64,000 nt of DNA from contig NC_037645.1 in assembly GCF_003254395.2 (NCBI RefSeq), forward strand, positions 9,919,229 through 9,983,228. Direction: 5' to 3'. This DNA comes from Apis mellifera (Eukaryota > Arthropoda > Insecta > Hymenoptera > Apidae). The notes beneath the pieces are model-generated. The model was not told where the DNA came from and ran no database searches. It saw only the letters and a list, made by a program, of their open reading frames with translations. Positions 52,601 through 63,109 of this stretch are shown here, in pieces (the first letter of the stretch is position 1; each line of letters begins with the position of its first letter). The position numbers and the translations under genes were made by a program.

Positions 52601-54330
52601 TGAAAAATTATCATTCAAATAACTGAAAAATGTAAAATATAAATCTATTAAAAATATTAGGAATTAAAGAACGACATTTTCAAAAAAGAAAAAGGCAAAT
52701 GATTTATTTGAAAGAATATGATATAATTGAAAGGATAGGAAGGAATTTACGTTTATTAATGTTTTAAAAGATCATTGAAATCGTCATTTCTATCAACGAT
52801 GTCAATAATCGAATAAAATTATTTTCTATTTTGAAAAATTATCATTCGAATAACTGAAAAATAAAATGTAAATCTACATTTAAAAATATTACGACAATTA
52901 AAGAACGACATTTTCTAAAAAAAAAAGAAGCAAATGATTTATTTGAAAGAATATGATATAATTGAAAGGATAGGAAGGAATTTACGTTTATTAATGTTTT
53001 AAAAGATCATTGAAATCGTCATTTCTATCAACAACGAATAAAATCAATAATCGAATAAAATTATTTTCTGTTTTGAAAAATTATCATTCGAATAACTGAA
53101 AAATAAAATGTAAATCTACGTTTAAAAATATTACGACAATTAAAGAACGACATTTTCTAAAAAAAAAAAAAAAAAGCAAATAATTTATTCGAAAGAATAT
53201 AATTGAAAGGATAGGAAGGAATTTACATGAACCTACTATAAGAAAGATAGTTGGTTAGAAATGAAAGAAGAATAGTAGATAGCGCCACTGTTCATGGTAT
53301 ATTCTCGATAATAAATTCGATTATACTTGATACAAATTAATTATCGGAAAATTATAACATCTTTACGCTAAATTCTGAAAGGAGAGCGATGAAAAATGAT
53401 CCGATTTACAAAAGAAAAAGTAACTTTTGTCAATTTCTTTTAAATAAATATCGAAACCAGATTTGCATAACAATTATCGAAATTAAATTATTGCAAACAT
53501 TGCCAAGAAACTAATATTCGAGAGAGAAAAAATTTCATTTCTTTTTTTTTTTTCTCAATCATATCTATGAAAACGCGTTACCTTGTGAAACGTTTAAATT
53601 TAATTAAATCGGGAGCGGACCTTGCGATCTAATCGAGCTCGAGTTTCAACTTGTTGTTTCGCAAAACGCCGCTATAATTGCTCACTGAGTTTACGTGAAT
53701 TTTCTCTTCTACAACACTCTACATTATCTCGAACTACGTTTCCCGATTCATATATCCAAACGAGAGACGAGGATTTATTACAGAGAGAGAGAACAAGAAT
53801 TTTTAATATTCTCCCTCTCCTCAATTTCTTTTCTTCCTCGCCTCTTATCTCGCTACTTTCGCGTCTTTCACTCACTCTGGGCACGTAAACATTGAGATAG
53901 AGGCAATCCTCCTCTCCAACCATGCTCCCATCCTTTGACATCTGATAGCACGATGGGCTGTTCCTCGTGGCTTCCAACGTCCCGTTCCACCTTCGATCCC
54001 ACGGCTGGGGGCTCTATCTCGTACACAATTATAAAGAGGAAAGAAAAATTTAACACTTTGCAAAATGCTTCGAAAATATTTCTCTGTGCAAGCAAAAAGA
54101 AGCAGAAGCAAACTTACCCTGAATCTCAAGTCGCCCAGGGGCGGCAGGGCGTAAGGGATACCCAGATAATGCGCCACGAGCCTCCCCCTCGAGCTTCTGC
54201 TCCAAAGTCCTTTAATGTCGCCAAACTTGGTCGTCACCCTCGCATCCCAGTTAAAACCGGTCGCGAGCACCGTAGCCAGCGCGATTAACACGCCCAACGA
54301 GCAATTATCGATCGAGCAATTTCTTCCCAT
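46352..54330 (-). CDS. carboxylesterase-family protein, secreted or GPI-anchored, 9 coding exons, 651 aa
   Basis: An alpha/beta-hydrolase of the carboxylesterase/cholinesterase family. The CDS is the reverse complement of 54118-54330, 53876-54013, 52065-52227, 50874-51403, 49142-49307, 47359-47537, 46989-47136, 46731-46872 and 46352-46628. The exons sum to 1956 nt and stay in frame. Residues 10-26 form a hydrophobic signal-peptide core. YLGIPYA and LRFR lie in exon 1, EDCLYLNVYVP at 106-116. The nucleophile is S217 in GHSAG, the acid E397 in KEG and the base H516 in THNDDLNYL, so the triad is complete. The oxyanion strand reads YGGK (135-138) instead of HGGG/A, which is unusual. A roughly 48-residue acidic, Gly-rich insertion lies between C271 and C331, making the protein longer than the usual 540-580 aa. 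N-glycosylation sequons are frequent (for example N81, N143, N451, N610). Small residues at 626-631 followed by a hydrophobic tail at 638-651 suggest a GPI anchor. Expected to act outside the cell or at its surface; the substrate cannot be told. No symbol assigned. Confidence 0.9.
46731..46872 (-). CDS. esterase coding exon 8 (residues 514-559), catalytic His
   Basis: Acceptor TTGCAG|GGGTGA, donor ACGGG|GTATAA, phase 1 in and phase 2 out. GVTHNDDLNYL holds the catalytic H516. The MNELWTNFAST helix is typical of the family C-terminal domain. Confidence 0.88.
46989..47136 (-). CDS. esterase coding exon 7 (residues 464-512)
   Basis: Acceptor TTACAG|GTTTCA. The donor is CGTTACG|GCAAGT, a GC rather than GT donor. 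It encodes SSDGFMLYPAY, matching the conserved D-x-x-F-x-x-P segment, and then YFYLFNYEG. Confidence 0.85.
47359..47537 (-). CDS. esterase coding exon 6 (residues 404-463)
   Basis: Acceptor TTACAAG|AATACG, donor AAC|GTGAGT. It encodes a helical segment with the sequons NTS, NFT, NVS and NIT. The phase agrees with both neighbouring exons. Confidence 0.82.
47940..48808. repeat. 36-bp minisatellite (about 24 copies) in an esterase intron
   Basis: Unit: TTCGAATTTTTCTTGTTCTT then GAAATCAAACTTAAAA. It lies in the intron between coding exons 6 and 5 (47,538-49,141). Because 36 is a multiple of three, several frames stay open and give 12-residue peptide repeats on both strands, which are spurious. 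Confidence 0.95.
49142..49307 (-). CDS. esterase coding exon 5 (residues 349-403), catalytic Glu
   Basis: Acceptor AACAG|AATGTA, donor ATCG|GTAAGT, phase 0 in and phase 1 out. FIMGVVQKEG carries the presumed catalytic acid E397, aligning with the G-x-x-x-x-E-G motif of the family. Confidence 0.85.
49440..50815. repeat. tandem array of about 11 units (120-135 bp) in an esterase intron
   Basis: Unit order: TAAATCCCAACGAAAATTCG, TCGAAAAAAAATAATTACCA, GAATAACTCATGAATAAAAC, GATATAATACTTCAAATTTT and AAAAAGAGAAAGAAAAATAA. It nearly fills the intron between exons 5 and 4. Confidence 0.94.
50874..51403 (-). CDS. esterase coding exon 4 (residues 172-348), nucleophile elbow and acidic insertion
   Basis: Acceptor GAAAG|GATTCT, donor TATTAC|GTAAGA. 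It encodes PGNYGLKDIVQALRWVQENI and the nucleophile elbow GHSAG (S217). An acidic, Gly-rich insertion of about 48 residues, with a run of six Glu before MMKCL, extends the loop between C271 and C331. The insertion stays in frame and lies wholly inside the exon. Confidence 0.9.
52065..52227 (-). CDS. esterase coding exon 3 (residues 118-171)
   Basis: Acceptor TTTAG|GAAATT, donor TTAG|GTAATA, ending in phase 1. It encodes the beta strand PVMVYVYGGKF, the oxyanion-hole segment, and the conserved VILVLMNYR strand. It is too fragmentary for a simple ORF scan and was found by splice sites and family motifs. Confidence 0.88.
52240..53225. repeat. tandem array of 4 units near 235 bp in an esterase intron
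   Basis: Unit order: TTACGTTTATTAATGTTTTA, AAGATCATTGAAATCGTCAT, TCGAATAAAATTATTTTCTA, AACTGAAAAATAAAATGTAA, ATTACGACAATTAAAGAACG, an A-run and CAAATGATTTATTTGAAAGA. It lies between exons 3 and 2. Confidence 0.94.
53876..54013 (-). CDS. esterase coding exon 2 (residues 72-117)
   Basis: Acceptor ...GATAG|AGCCCC, donor AGA|GTGAGT, phase 0 at both ends. It encodes the W-G-x-x-E-A-T-R block and EDCLYLNVYVP. C93 and C108 match the first disulfide of the family. Confidence 0.88.
54118..54330 (-). CDS. esterase coding exon 1 (residues 1-71)
   Basis: Starts at ATG 54330-54328, chosen because a signal peptide follows directly. It encodes the signal peptide, the YLGIPYA block and LRFR. It ends in phase 0 at AGG|GTAAGT. 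The frame is open for 60 codons upstream, so a longer N-terminus through an upstream exon is possible. Confidence 0.85.
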
Positions 54331-55213
54331 CGAAACCCGTTCCTTTGGCTTTCGCGAGCAAAAATCTTCCCGAGAAGCTGCGGTCGCGCTCGATCCGTGG
54401 ATCAGCCGCTTCTGAGCGCGAAAACGAAAGAAGATCGAGCGGCTGATTAAGCTGATTCGAGCTCTCTCTCTCTCGAATGAGTGGCGCTCGCCGATCTTTC
54501 TTTCCTTCACTTCAACGCGTACGAGCGTTGCTCAGAAAACGATAGATCATCGAATTTTGCGTGGAATCAGTTAGAGTGGATTAAATTGAGGAACCGTTGT
54601 GTTAAAACGGTTGTTCGATTGATTCTATGATATTGCGTTATGAGATCGTGTAAGACGGATACAACTTTACAACTCGCGTTAGACACTACTATATATTGTC
54701 TTCCCTGCCCTTGCTGCCAATTTTAGAGATTATTACAGATAAGATTATTATTTCTCCATCGTTTGTTTTAATTTTGTTTCACTCTTCATTGTTTTCTCAT
54801 ATTTCACAATCTTTTTCTTTCTAATGGAAAAACAGTGTTCAATCGTGTTGTCAATAAAATTGCAACGTTCCCTTCGATTATATAGTTTCTCTTCTAGATT
54901 TGAGATTGTGTATTTTGCATACACAGTATACGCAAATTTTGCGATACGACAATTTTGCTTTGTTGTTATCGTTAAATTCATTGAAGTTTCGTATATTTGT
55001 TTACTTACCGATACTTTTTAACGATAAAACTTGTCGAATATTTGAGTTTCAACTTATGCCGTCAACTAATTAAATTAAGTCGAAAATTAAGCGGGCCAAA
55101 GTACTTGGGAAGTATTAGTATAATTTGTTAAGTTAATTCCTCGACTTAATTCCACGTTATTAAACTCCTATCTAAAGGAGAGGGGGAGGGGGGGGAGGGT
55201 GAATGATACTTAC
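54331..55213. other. esterase 5' flank or 5' UTR
   Basis: About 54,340-54,540 is GC-richer and probably holds the 5' UTR, including a pyrimidine tract and acceptor-like site ending at 54412. An AT-rich stretch with no recognisable gene follows. Confidence 0.5.
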
Positions 55214-55225
55214 GAATTCGGTCAT
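55214..55225 (-). other. possible upstream exon end for the esterase (ATG plus strong donor)
   Basis: On the minus strand ATGACCGAATTC is followed by GTAAGTATC, a strong donor. A good acceptor (TTTTCGCGCTCAG) ends at 54412. Joining these keeps the frame of the esterase and would add 31 residues before the signal-peptide methionine. It may be 5' UTR splicing or an alternative N-terminus. Confidence 0.3.
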
Positions 55226-55589
55226 GTCCAATGAACCTTAGCTGATAAAATATACTTTGAATAACTAATCTTCCATATCTGTTATGGAATGTTACACATT
55301 GGAATGTTACATTGTTACCATTTGTTTGTTCGATTACGAAATGGATCGAATTCCGAAGATTTTTTAATTAAAAACTTGTAAATGAATTATAATCTTTTCT
55401 TCCTTTTTTTTCTTCGTTTCTTTTCGTAAAACAAGCCAAATTTTATTTACGGAGGCTAAAGTTATTAGACAGATGTAATTAAATTAACGCCAAATCAAAT
55501 TGATAAGATAAAGAAGGAGATAAGATAGAGAATGTAACATAGTAGTAAAATAACATAGTAGTAAAATGTTTTATTTTAGAGAATTATAA

Positions 55590-56635
55590 GGGGGGATATT
55601 TTTTTTCAATTCAATGCTAAAAATTATTAATCCATGTTTTTTCGTTATTGAAAATAAATTTTTACATTTACAGTCGCGAAAATAAATTTTTGAAAATTTA
55701 ACCAATTATAAATTTTTATTAATATTTTCTACTCTCAAAGTACATACTAATACTTTCATCTCAAAAATATATCTTCCTATTTGTTCATATATCAACATAT
55801 AAAAACAAATATCGATCGAAATGAAGAAAATTATTAAACGATTTTCGATAAATAAATTTCTTCAAAAATCTCTTCAATTTAAAATTTACAAATTTTGTCA
55901 ATACATAAATCTCAAAAATAAATATTAAAAGTTAATTGTTAAAAATTATTAGTCCATATTGAATTTCATTCGAAAATAAATTACAGTTATAGTCGCGAAA
56001 ATAATTTTCAAAAATTTAACCAATTACAAATTTTTATTAATACTTTCTACTCAAAGACACATACTAATACTTTCATCTCAAAAATAAATATTTTCCTACT
56101 TGTTCATATATTAACATATAATAAAAATAAATATCAATCGAAACACAGAAAATTGTTAAACAACTTTCGTTGAATTTTCGAATAAATAAATTTCTTCGAA
56201 AATCTCTTCAATTTAAAATTTACAAATTTTGTCAATATCAATACTCAAAAATAAATATCTTCCTACTTGTTCATATATCAACATATAATAAAAATAAATA
56301 TCAATCGAAACACAGAAAATTGTTAAACAACTTTCGTCGAATTTTCGAATAAATAAATTTCTTCGAAAATCTCTTCAATTTAAAATTTACAAATTTTGTC
56401 AATATCAATACTCAAAAATAAATATCTTCCTACTTGTTCATATATCAACATATAATGAAAACAAATTGAAACGAAGAAAATTATTAAACAACTTTCGATG
56501 AATAAATTTCTTCAAAAATCTCTTCAATTTAAAAAATTTACAAATTTTATCAATACATAAATTTCATCTCAAAAATAAATATCTTCTTATTTGTTCTATA
56601 CCTACATGATAAGTATCGAAATAAAAACGAAGAAG
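55590..56635. repeat. degenerate AT-rich tandem array, about 5 units
   Basis: Blocks recur: TTCTTCGAAAATCTCTTCAA, TTTAAAATTTACAAATTTTG, CTTCCTACTTGTTCATATAT, CAACATATAATAAAAATAAA and GAAAATTGTTAAACAACTTT. Two central units (about 56,150-56,450) are nearly identical; the others have diverged. Confidence 0.9.
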
Positions 56636-57245
56636 ATCATTAAACGACAAAGTAAATTTGATCAAAATAATTCTCCAATTTAAATCCATTTAGAAAATTT
56701 TAATACGATACCAAATTCTCTTAAAATTATTTCCATTATTTGCACAGGAGGAGAATTCAACAAAGTGACCTTGGAGTGAAAAATTTGGCTCGCAACACGG
56801 CTAACTCCATCTTTTCCGCAGGGCAGAAGAGAGCGGTTTCCGGCCGGGATCCTTCACAACAATTTCCTTTACAAGGGGCATCCCCTGGGTATTTCCGTTT
56901 CTGCGCGGAATCTCCGCGCCACCTTCGTTACGCGTCGTTTACCAACCAGTTTATCTCCTCGTCATTAGTTATGCCGTGTTGCCTGCCTCCAATCTTCCTG
57001 CTTCATTCGCTCCTTTGCCTCCCGGTGAAAATGGGTTGCCGTCCTAATTGCTGGTAACCACAATCCTGCCCTTATACATGTTGCGTTACGGGCATGGAGT
57101 ATATTTTCTTACCTTGAAATTCTGCGAATTTAAGATTCGAAATAAGAAATTGAACGACGACGAAAGAAATGATTGGTTTTCAAAAAATAAAAATCCTTTC
57201 TTTCTTTCTTTCTTTCTTCTACTCTCGTTGTAATATTTCATTATA
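56636..57245. other. single-copy GC-richer segment upstream of mariner copy 2
   Basis: About 56,750-57,090 is GC-richer and carries a 105-codon plus-strand ORF with no recognised motif. An acceptor-like TTTGCACAG ends at 56,748. A CTTT run lies at 57,197-57,216. Confidence 0.45.
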
Positions 57246-58173
57246 TTGGGTTGGCAACTAAGTAATTGCGGATTTCAGTTGAAGTTGATGACGACCTAAT
57301 CAAAGCAATAACCGATTCGGATCGTCACAGTACAACTCGTGAGATTGCAGAGAAGCTTCATGTATCGCATACATGCATTGAAAACCACTTAAAACAACTT
57401 GGCTATGTTCAAAAACTCGATACATGGATTCCTCACGAACTGAAGGAAAAGCATTTAACGCAACGCATTAACAGCTGCGATTTGCTAAAGAAACGTAATG
57501 AAAATGATCCATTTTTAAAACGACTGATAACTGGCGATGAAAAATAGGTTGTTTACAACAATATCGAGCGGAAAAGATGGTGGAGCAGGCCACGTGAACC
57601 AGCTCGAACAACATCAAAAGCTGGTATTCATCGAAAGAAGGTTTTGTTATTAGTTTGGTGGGATTACAAAGGAATTGTCTATTTTGAACTCTTACCACCC
57701 AACCGAACGATCAATTCTGTTGTCTACATTGAACAACTAACGAAATTAAACAATGCGGTTGAAGAAAAGCGGCCCGAATTGACAAATCGAAAAGGTGTTG
57801 TATTCCATCATGACGATGCAAGGCCACACACATGTTTGGTCACTCGGCAAAAATTATTGGAGCTTGGTTGGGATGTTTTGCCACATCCACCATATAGTCC
57901 TGACCTTGCACCATCTGATTACTTTTCAATCTTTACAAAACTCCTTGAATGGTAAAAATTTCAATAATGATGATGATATCAAATCGTACCTGATTCAGTT
58001 TTTTGCTAATAAAAACCAGAAGTTTTATGAACGTAGGATTATGATGCTGCCTGAAAGATGGCAAAAGGTCATTGATCAAAATGGGCAACACATTACAGAA
58101 TAAAATTATTTAGTTCCATGAAAAAATTGTCTTTTTCTAAAAAAAATCCGCAATTACTTAGTTGCCAACCCAA
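57246..58173 (+). mobile_element. mariner element, internally deleted copy (928 bp)
   Basis: Perfect 30-bp inverted repeats at 57246-57275 and 58144-58173, identical over 27 bp to those of the 24.9-kb copy, with flanking TA at 57244-57245 and 58174-58175. About 320 bp of the 5' part is missing, so the transposase starts inside the former HTH region. Orientation is opposite to the first copy. Confidence 0.95.
57276..58103 (+). pseudogene. mariner transposase, N-terminally deleted, nonsense and frameshift
   Basis: The frame begins at VEVDDDLIKAI, lacking the N-terminal DNA-binding part. TAG at 57545-57547 replaces the Trp of GDEKW. A deletion of about 5 bp near 57921-57930, after APSDYF, shifts the last third into another frame, which then reads to TAA at 58101-58103. 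The second and third catalytic Asp (57812, 57917) still have D34D spacing. It cannot make transposase, but both ends look mobilisable in trans. Confidence 0.92.
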
Positions 58174-58175
58174 TA

Positions 58176-60394
58176 ATATCTCTCTGGACGATGAGACAAT
58201 GATTTAAATATGTTTGACAGGTTTGGAGGACAGGCCATCCTCTATTTCTACTCGTCTTCATCTTTGTGATTAAAAGAGAAGAGGAATTTTGCGAAAAATT
58301 CTTCGAATTCTTTTTTTAAATTACATTTCTTAGAATTTCTGCATCTTGATTAAGGGTGCACGTTCGAGGGTTACGTTACATCGAGATGAACACTTGTTCT
58401 TTACGACTTCATTCAGAGTTAGAAAACGCAGAGATGCCGGTTCTGATGATTTCGAGGGGTTGCTCGAATTTCAGCAAGCTTTAAACGTTGGGTGGAAGTT
58501 GTTTTTAGATGGAAGGGGTAAGTTTGGTAGGATTTACGTAGGAAGGATGGGATTTGGGTAGTTAAAGGCTTCTTAATATTGCATAATTTTGGAAGAGAGA
58601 GAGAGAGAGAGAGGAGAATTTTATTGTAGGATAGGATCAAGAGGAAAGTTAATTAATAATATTGCGGTGATAAATTTTTCGAAAGATAACGAATTTATAG
58701 ATAACAAAGTTTGTATAACTGCGTTCTCATGTATTTATTATTTTTTGAGCACAGTTTTTCAAGATCGTTCTCTCTTAATTAAAAAGAATATATGAAAAAG
58801 AAAAATGAACGAATAAAAGTGTCCAATTGATTCTAAACATCGCGTAAATTATAATACTCTCCACGCTATCGTTCATATTATTACATTCCACAGATTCAAC
58901 AGTGAACGTGGCAAATAATTCAACAACAAGCGCTTGACATTTCGTTAACGCAATTTATTCGCAATTTGATTTACGTTACATTGAGACAAAATTATGTTAC
59001 ACGGTTCTCGTACGGCCAACGAATCTGCAAAATGATTCTATTCTCGAACGCAATTGAAACACGTGGATACAAAGAATAAGAAGATTATCGAAAGACATTT
59101 ATTATATGAAAATAAAAACTTTGTGTATGAAATTGAACGCCCAATATAGGATTATTTAAATAATTTTGAATTTTTAAAAAGTTTACATTCAAAATCTATC
59201 TTTCACTGTTCAATTTCTGCAAATGATGAAATTGATATTATATGATCAGCAAAAAATATTAAACTTTTCAATCCAATAGAAATTTATTAAATTCATTTAT
59301 TTTAGTTTCTTCAGGATTTGCAGTTATTTAATTTCTAATGATTGAAAATTTAGAAAATTTTATTTAATAACAACAATTTTTTCAGGAATTTATTTTACAA
59401 ACAATTAAATATTTAAATTCATTTCTTTGTTTTAATGATTTATGGTTCAATTTTTTTTATAACCAGAATTCTTCTTGTTTTAATTGGATCAATTTTTCTT
59501 TCAGTTTTATTATATTGAGTATTAAATTTTTCAAATATTAATATAAATTTTGAATTAGCTATGTGATATTGACATTTTGTAATTTGATTATTTTTATACA
59601 CTTTTATTTATTCATTATTTTAAAATTAAATTAATAATTTAATATTACTTGTAACTTTAGTTTAACAAATATACATATGTAAAAACCTCATACATTAAAA
59701 AACTCTAAATAAATTAAATATCAATTAATCAAACACTTGAAGTATAACCAATGAGAGAAATAAATAAATAAATAAATAAAATTCTCGTTAAACGTGTCAT
59801 ATCATCAATTGTTAACCATTTTTTAAATAATTTAATCTCTAAACAAATTTTTAAAATGAACAAACTCGATGTCGAGCGAAAATTAATTCGTTTCAAGGAG
59901 GAACGGAGAGCGAAAGATCGATTTTGATCGATCTTGTTAAACCGTATTAATGCCGTAATGTCAGGTATTCGCGTGGATGGCCGAACGCCGTCTGCGCCTT
60001 AAAGGTCTGTTTGTCGCGAGAAACTAATTGCAGAGCGGCTGCGGCCATGTATCACAACGACGACAAGCGGCGAGAAAAGCGGCACGAGTGAATTACTGGG
60101 CGGAGGATTACTTTATGACTTGTAACGACGACCTCGTTTACTCGATCGCATCTGCTTCCCCCGACTTTCGTTCCAGTTTTTCCGAGTTCCACCTCCTTGA
60201 CCTTGAAGGGTTTCCCGTTTCCGGGATTAACGTCCCGGAAATACGGTAAAATTTGATGAACATCTCGATAACGCGTATCCTATGGGATTTGTTCGTTGGA
60301 AAGAAATTTAACAATTTCGAAATAAACTCTTTAAAGATATATAAGTTTGTTACGTGATAAGTTTGGTTTTTTCGATTTTAATTAACGATTATTT
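58176..60394. other. single-copy noncoding DNA
   Basis: A donor-like GGAAGGG|GTAAGTTTGG sits at about 58,517, (GA)n at 58,593-58,612 and (AAAT)n near 59,759-59,780. About 59,880-60,250 is a GC-richer block just upstream of the candidate ratchet site. No coding exon is recognisable. Confidence 0.5.
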
Positions 60395-60437
60395 TTAACT
60401 TTCTGTTGCAGGTAAGCATTCGAATGGGTACGGTGAG
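60395..60437 (+). promoter_or_regulatory. candidate recursive-splicing (ratchet) site, or 21-nt microexon
   Basis: A pyrimidine-rich tract ends in TTTCTGTTGCAG|GTAAGCA: a 3' splice site abuts a 5' splice site at 60411/60412, the layout of ratchet points known from Drosophila long introns. A second donor, ACG|GTGAGT, follows 21 nt downstream (60432/60433). The 21 nt could be a microexon or the remnant exon used to define such sites. Confidence 0.5.
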
Positions 60438-61369
60438 TTTATTTTGAAGAAATTTTTTGTATTTTTTTTTTCATGTCTCGTTTTGAAAATAGAGTTCCTA
60501 AAAGAGATTAATTTAATTTCTTAGAAATAGTAAAAATTCTTTCGTATAAATATAATTATTGTTTTATTTTACAGAATTCTAATGAGAAAGAAAAATCAAT
60601 AATTGTATCAATAAATGAATCGTTTACTTATTATGAATTTATAAGCTTCTTTTCTAAACTGACTATTTTTCGTTCCAAAGAAAATAACAACGTGTCGTAA
60701 TATTATATATATAAAATAACAATTTTGCAAATTCTTCTCAACTATTCGACTCTCTTTTTCTTTTTAATTATCTAAAATTCCGTCACTCAAAAAAGATCAC
60801 AGCGTCACCTCTGGCGTGCGAGGAACGAATACGAAAGAACGAATACGCAACAACGCGCGAGAAGGAGGGGAAATCTCTCTTCTTTCCAACTCCAGAACGT
60901 TGTGGCCTCTGGTGGTGGAAAGGCGGTACTACTCCGCCACTGCTCCCGCTACACTAATCCCGTGCACGAAGCGAGTCGAGTATAATTGACAGGATAAATG
61001 TTTATTCGAAGCAATTCGAATAAACGAACGTTAGTCCCACGGTTATTTCCACGTCCGTGGAATTTTGTTCACGTTCACGTGGCTCACAATTGCACCGAAT
61101 AATCTGTATCGTTTCGCCTGAGAACTGTGATGCACGCCATCTGCAGGATTTACCGGGTGTCAAAACCGTTATATCCTGAATATCGAACCCCGAACGAGGC
61201 TGTGTCTTCTGAACGCGTTAGGGTATTCAGGGATGAAGTATCAGGGGAGCAGGGATGAATAATACATGGGGATTCGGTGGAGGAAAAAATAACCTTCCTC
61301 GATTCGTCTCGCGATCGTCATTGTCGAAACTTTTTAAGCGAGCGTAACAGCGATCGGAATATTCAAGTG
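60438..61369. other. single-copy noncoding DNA
   Basis: AT-rich to about 60,790, then GC-richer to 61,330 with stops in all frames. No gene recognised. Confidence 0.5.
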
Positions 61370-62745
61370 ATCAAAAATTTAATCGACGGATTAACAGTCT
61401 TGATCGAGATAAATTAATCATTGAAATTAATGATTTTGATGGTTATTCATTACATTTTTCGTGTACTATATATGTACATACGAAACAAATTAATTTTTTA
61501 AATCGAAAATATTATATTATTATATTATATTATTATATAATATTATATTATTATATAAAATATAATATTATATTATTATAAATATTATATTATATTATTC
61601 GAATAATTTTAAAACGAAAATAATTTTGATAATTTTAAATCGAAAATAATTTTGATTATTTTGATTAAAAATACTAAGCATCATTAATTGTTGAATTGTT
61701 GTCATTATTTATATGATATAAATGAGAGTGACTTTGATCATTGATCGTTAATTATTACATTTTTTGTGTACTATATATATAAAAAATTAATTTTTTAAAT
61801 CGAAAATATTATATTATTAAAAATATTATATTATATTATTCGAATAATTTTAAAACGAAAATAATTTTGTTTATCGATTAAGAATATTGAGCATCATTAA
61901 TTGTTGGATTGTTGTCATTATTTGTATAAAAGACATTAGTAATTGAAATAAATGAGGGTGACTTTGATTGTTAATTATTACATTTTTTGTATACTATACA
62001 AAACAAATTAATTTTTTAAGTCGAAAATAATTTTGATTATTTTGATTAAAAATATTGAGCATCATTAATTGTTGGATTGTCATTATTTGTACGAAAAACA
62101 TTAGTAATTGAAGTAAATGAGGGTAACTTTGATCACTGATCGTTAATTATTACATTTTTTAAATCGAAAATAATTTTCATTATCGATTAAAAATACTAAG
62201 CATCATTAATTGTTGGATTGTTGTCATTATTTGTACGAAAAACATTAGTAATTGAAACAAACGAAGGTAATTTTGATCATTGATCGTTAATTATTATATT
62301 TTTTGTGTATTATATATAAAACAAATTAATTTTTAAATCGAAAATAATTTTGATTATCGATTATCATTAATTGTTGGATTGTTGTCATTATTAGTATAAA
62401 GGACATTAGTAATTGAAATAAATTAATTATCAAAAATAATTTTGACGAAACTGTTTTAGATCATCGATTAAAAACACTATTAATTATTAGATTATTATCA
62501 CATTATATATTCTTTTAAAATCAAAACTTTGATCATCGATCGTTGATTAAAAATATTAAGCATCATCAATTTATTGGGTTATTGTATAGAGGACACTCTA
62601 CATACGTACACATAATAATTGCATTAATAATTGCAATCGAAACAAATTAATTATATAAAATCGAGAATAACTTTAATCGGATTTTTTAAAAATATTAAAA
62701 AATCATCATTAATTGTTGAATTGTTATCACTATTTCAAAATACAC
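61370..62745. repeat. degenerate tandem array, about 8 units of 140-210 bp
   Basis: Unit order: TTTGATCATTGATCGTTAAT, TATTACATTTTTTGTGTACT, AAATCGAAAATAATTTTGAT, GAGCATCATTAATTGTTGGA, TTGTTGTCATTATTTGTACG and AACATTAGTAATTGAAATAA. Short ATT-rich expansions occur near 61,510-61,600. Confidence 0.92.
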
Positions 62746-62815
62746 TCTATATATGTGCGTATAAAATTTAGCATACGTGGTACGTACGTATAACTATAAT
62801 AACGTTTCAAGTCCA

Positions 62816-62840
62816 CCTAACCTAACCTAACCTAACCTAA
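62816..62840. repeat. interstitial telomere-type repeat, (CCTAA)5
   Basis: Five perfect CCTAA units, the complement of the insect telomere motif TTAGG. It is too short to be a telomere. Confidence 0.95.
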
Positions 62841-63009
62841 CTTTTAATTTCATTTACACGAAGGAATCAATTAACATTATCCGTAGTTCCACGCGAATCG
62901 TTTCTTTTCTGCTCCCCTCAAAAATTACTTCCTCTCTGAGTTAAAAATTCTAATCGTAGCAATCGTCCTCTCCAACTCGTTAAAAATTAATCATTGCGAG
63001 GAATTCTTC

Positions 63010-63016
<7 letters not shown>

Positions 63017-63057
<41 letters not shown>

Positions 63058-63058
63058 T
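63017..63058. repeat. (TC)n microsatellite
   Basis: An almost uninterrupted TC run of about 40 bp just before the CTTT-rich array. Confidence 0.95.
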
Positions 63059-63109
63059 CTCGTTCCTTCAACGTCAAACCTATTTCCTATCTCCCTTCGA
63101 TTTCTCTCT

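Noticed and set aside
57085..57130. Minus-strand TTCGCAG, 9 nt, then GTAAGAA resembling a microexon or ratchet
   Set aside because: The acceptor tract is weak and nothing supports a transcript there; kept only as a note.
62816..62840. Chromosome end
   Set aside because: Only five CCTAA units, followed by more than 1 kb of other sequence.
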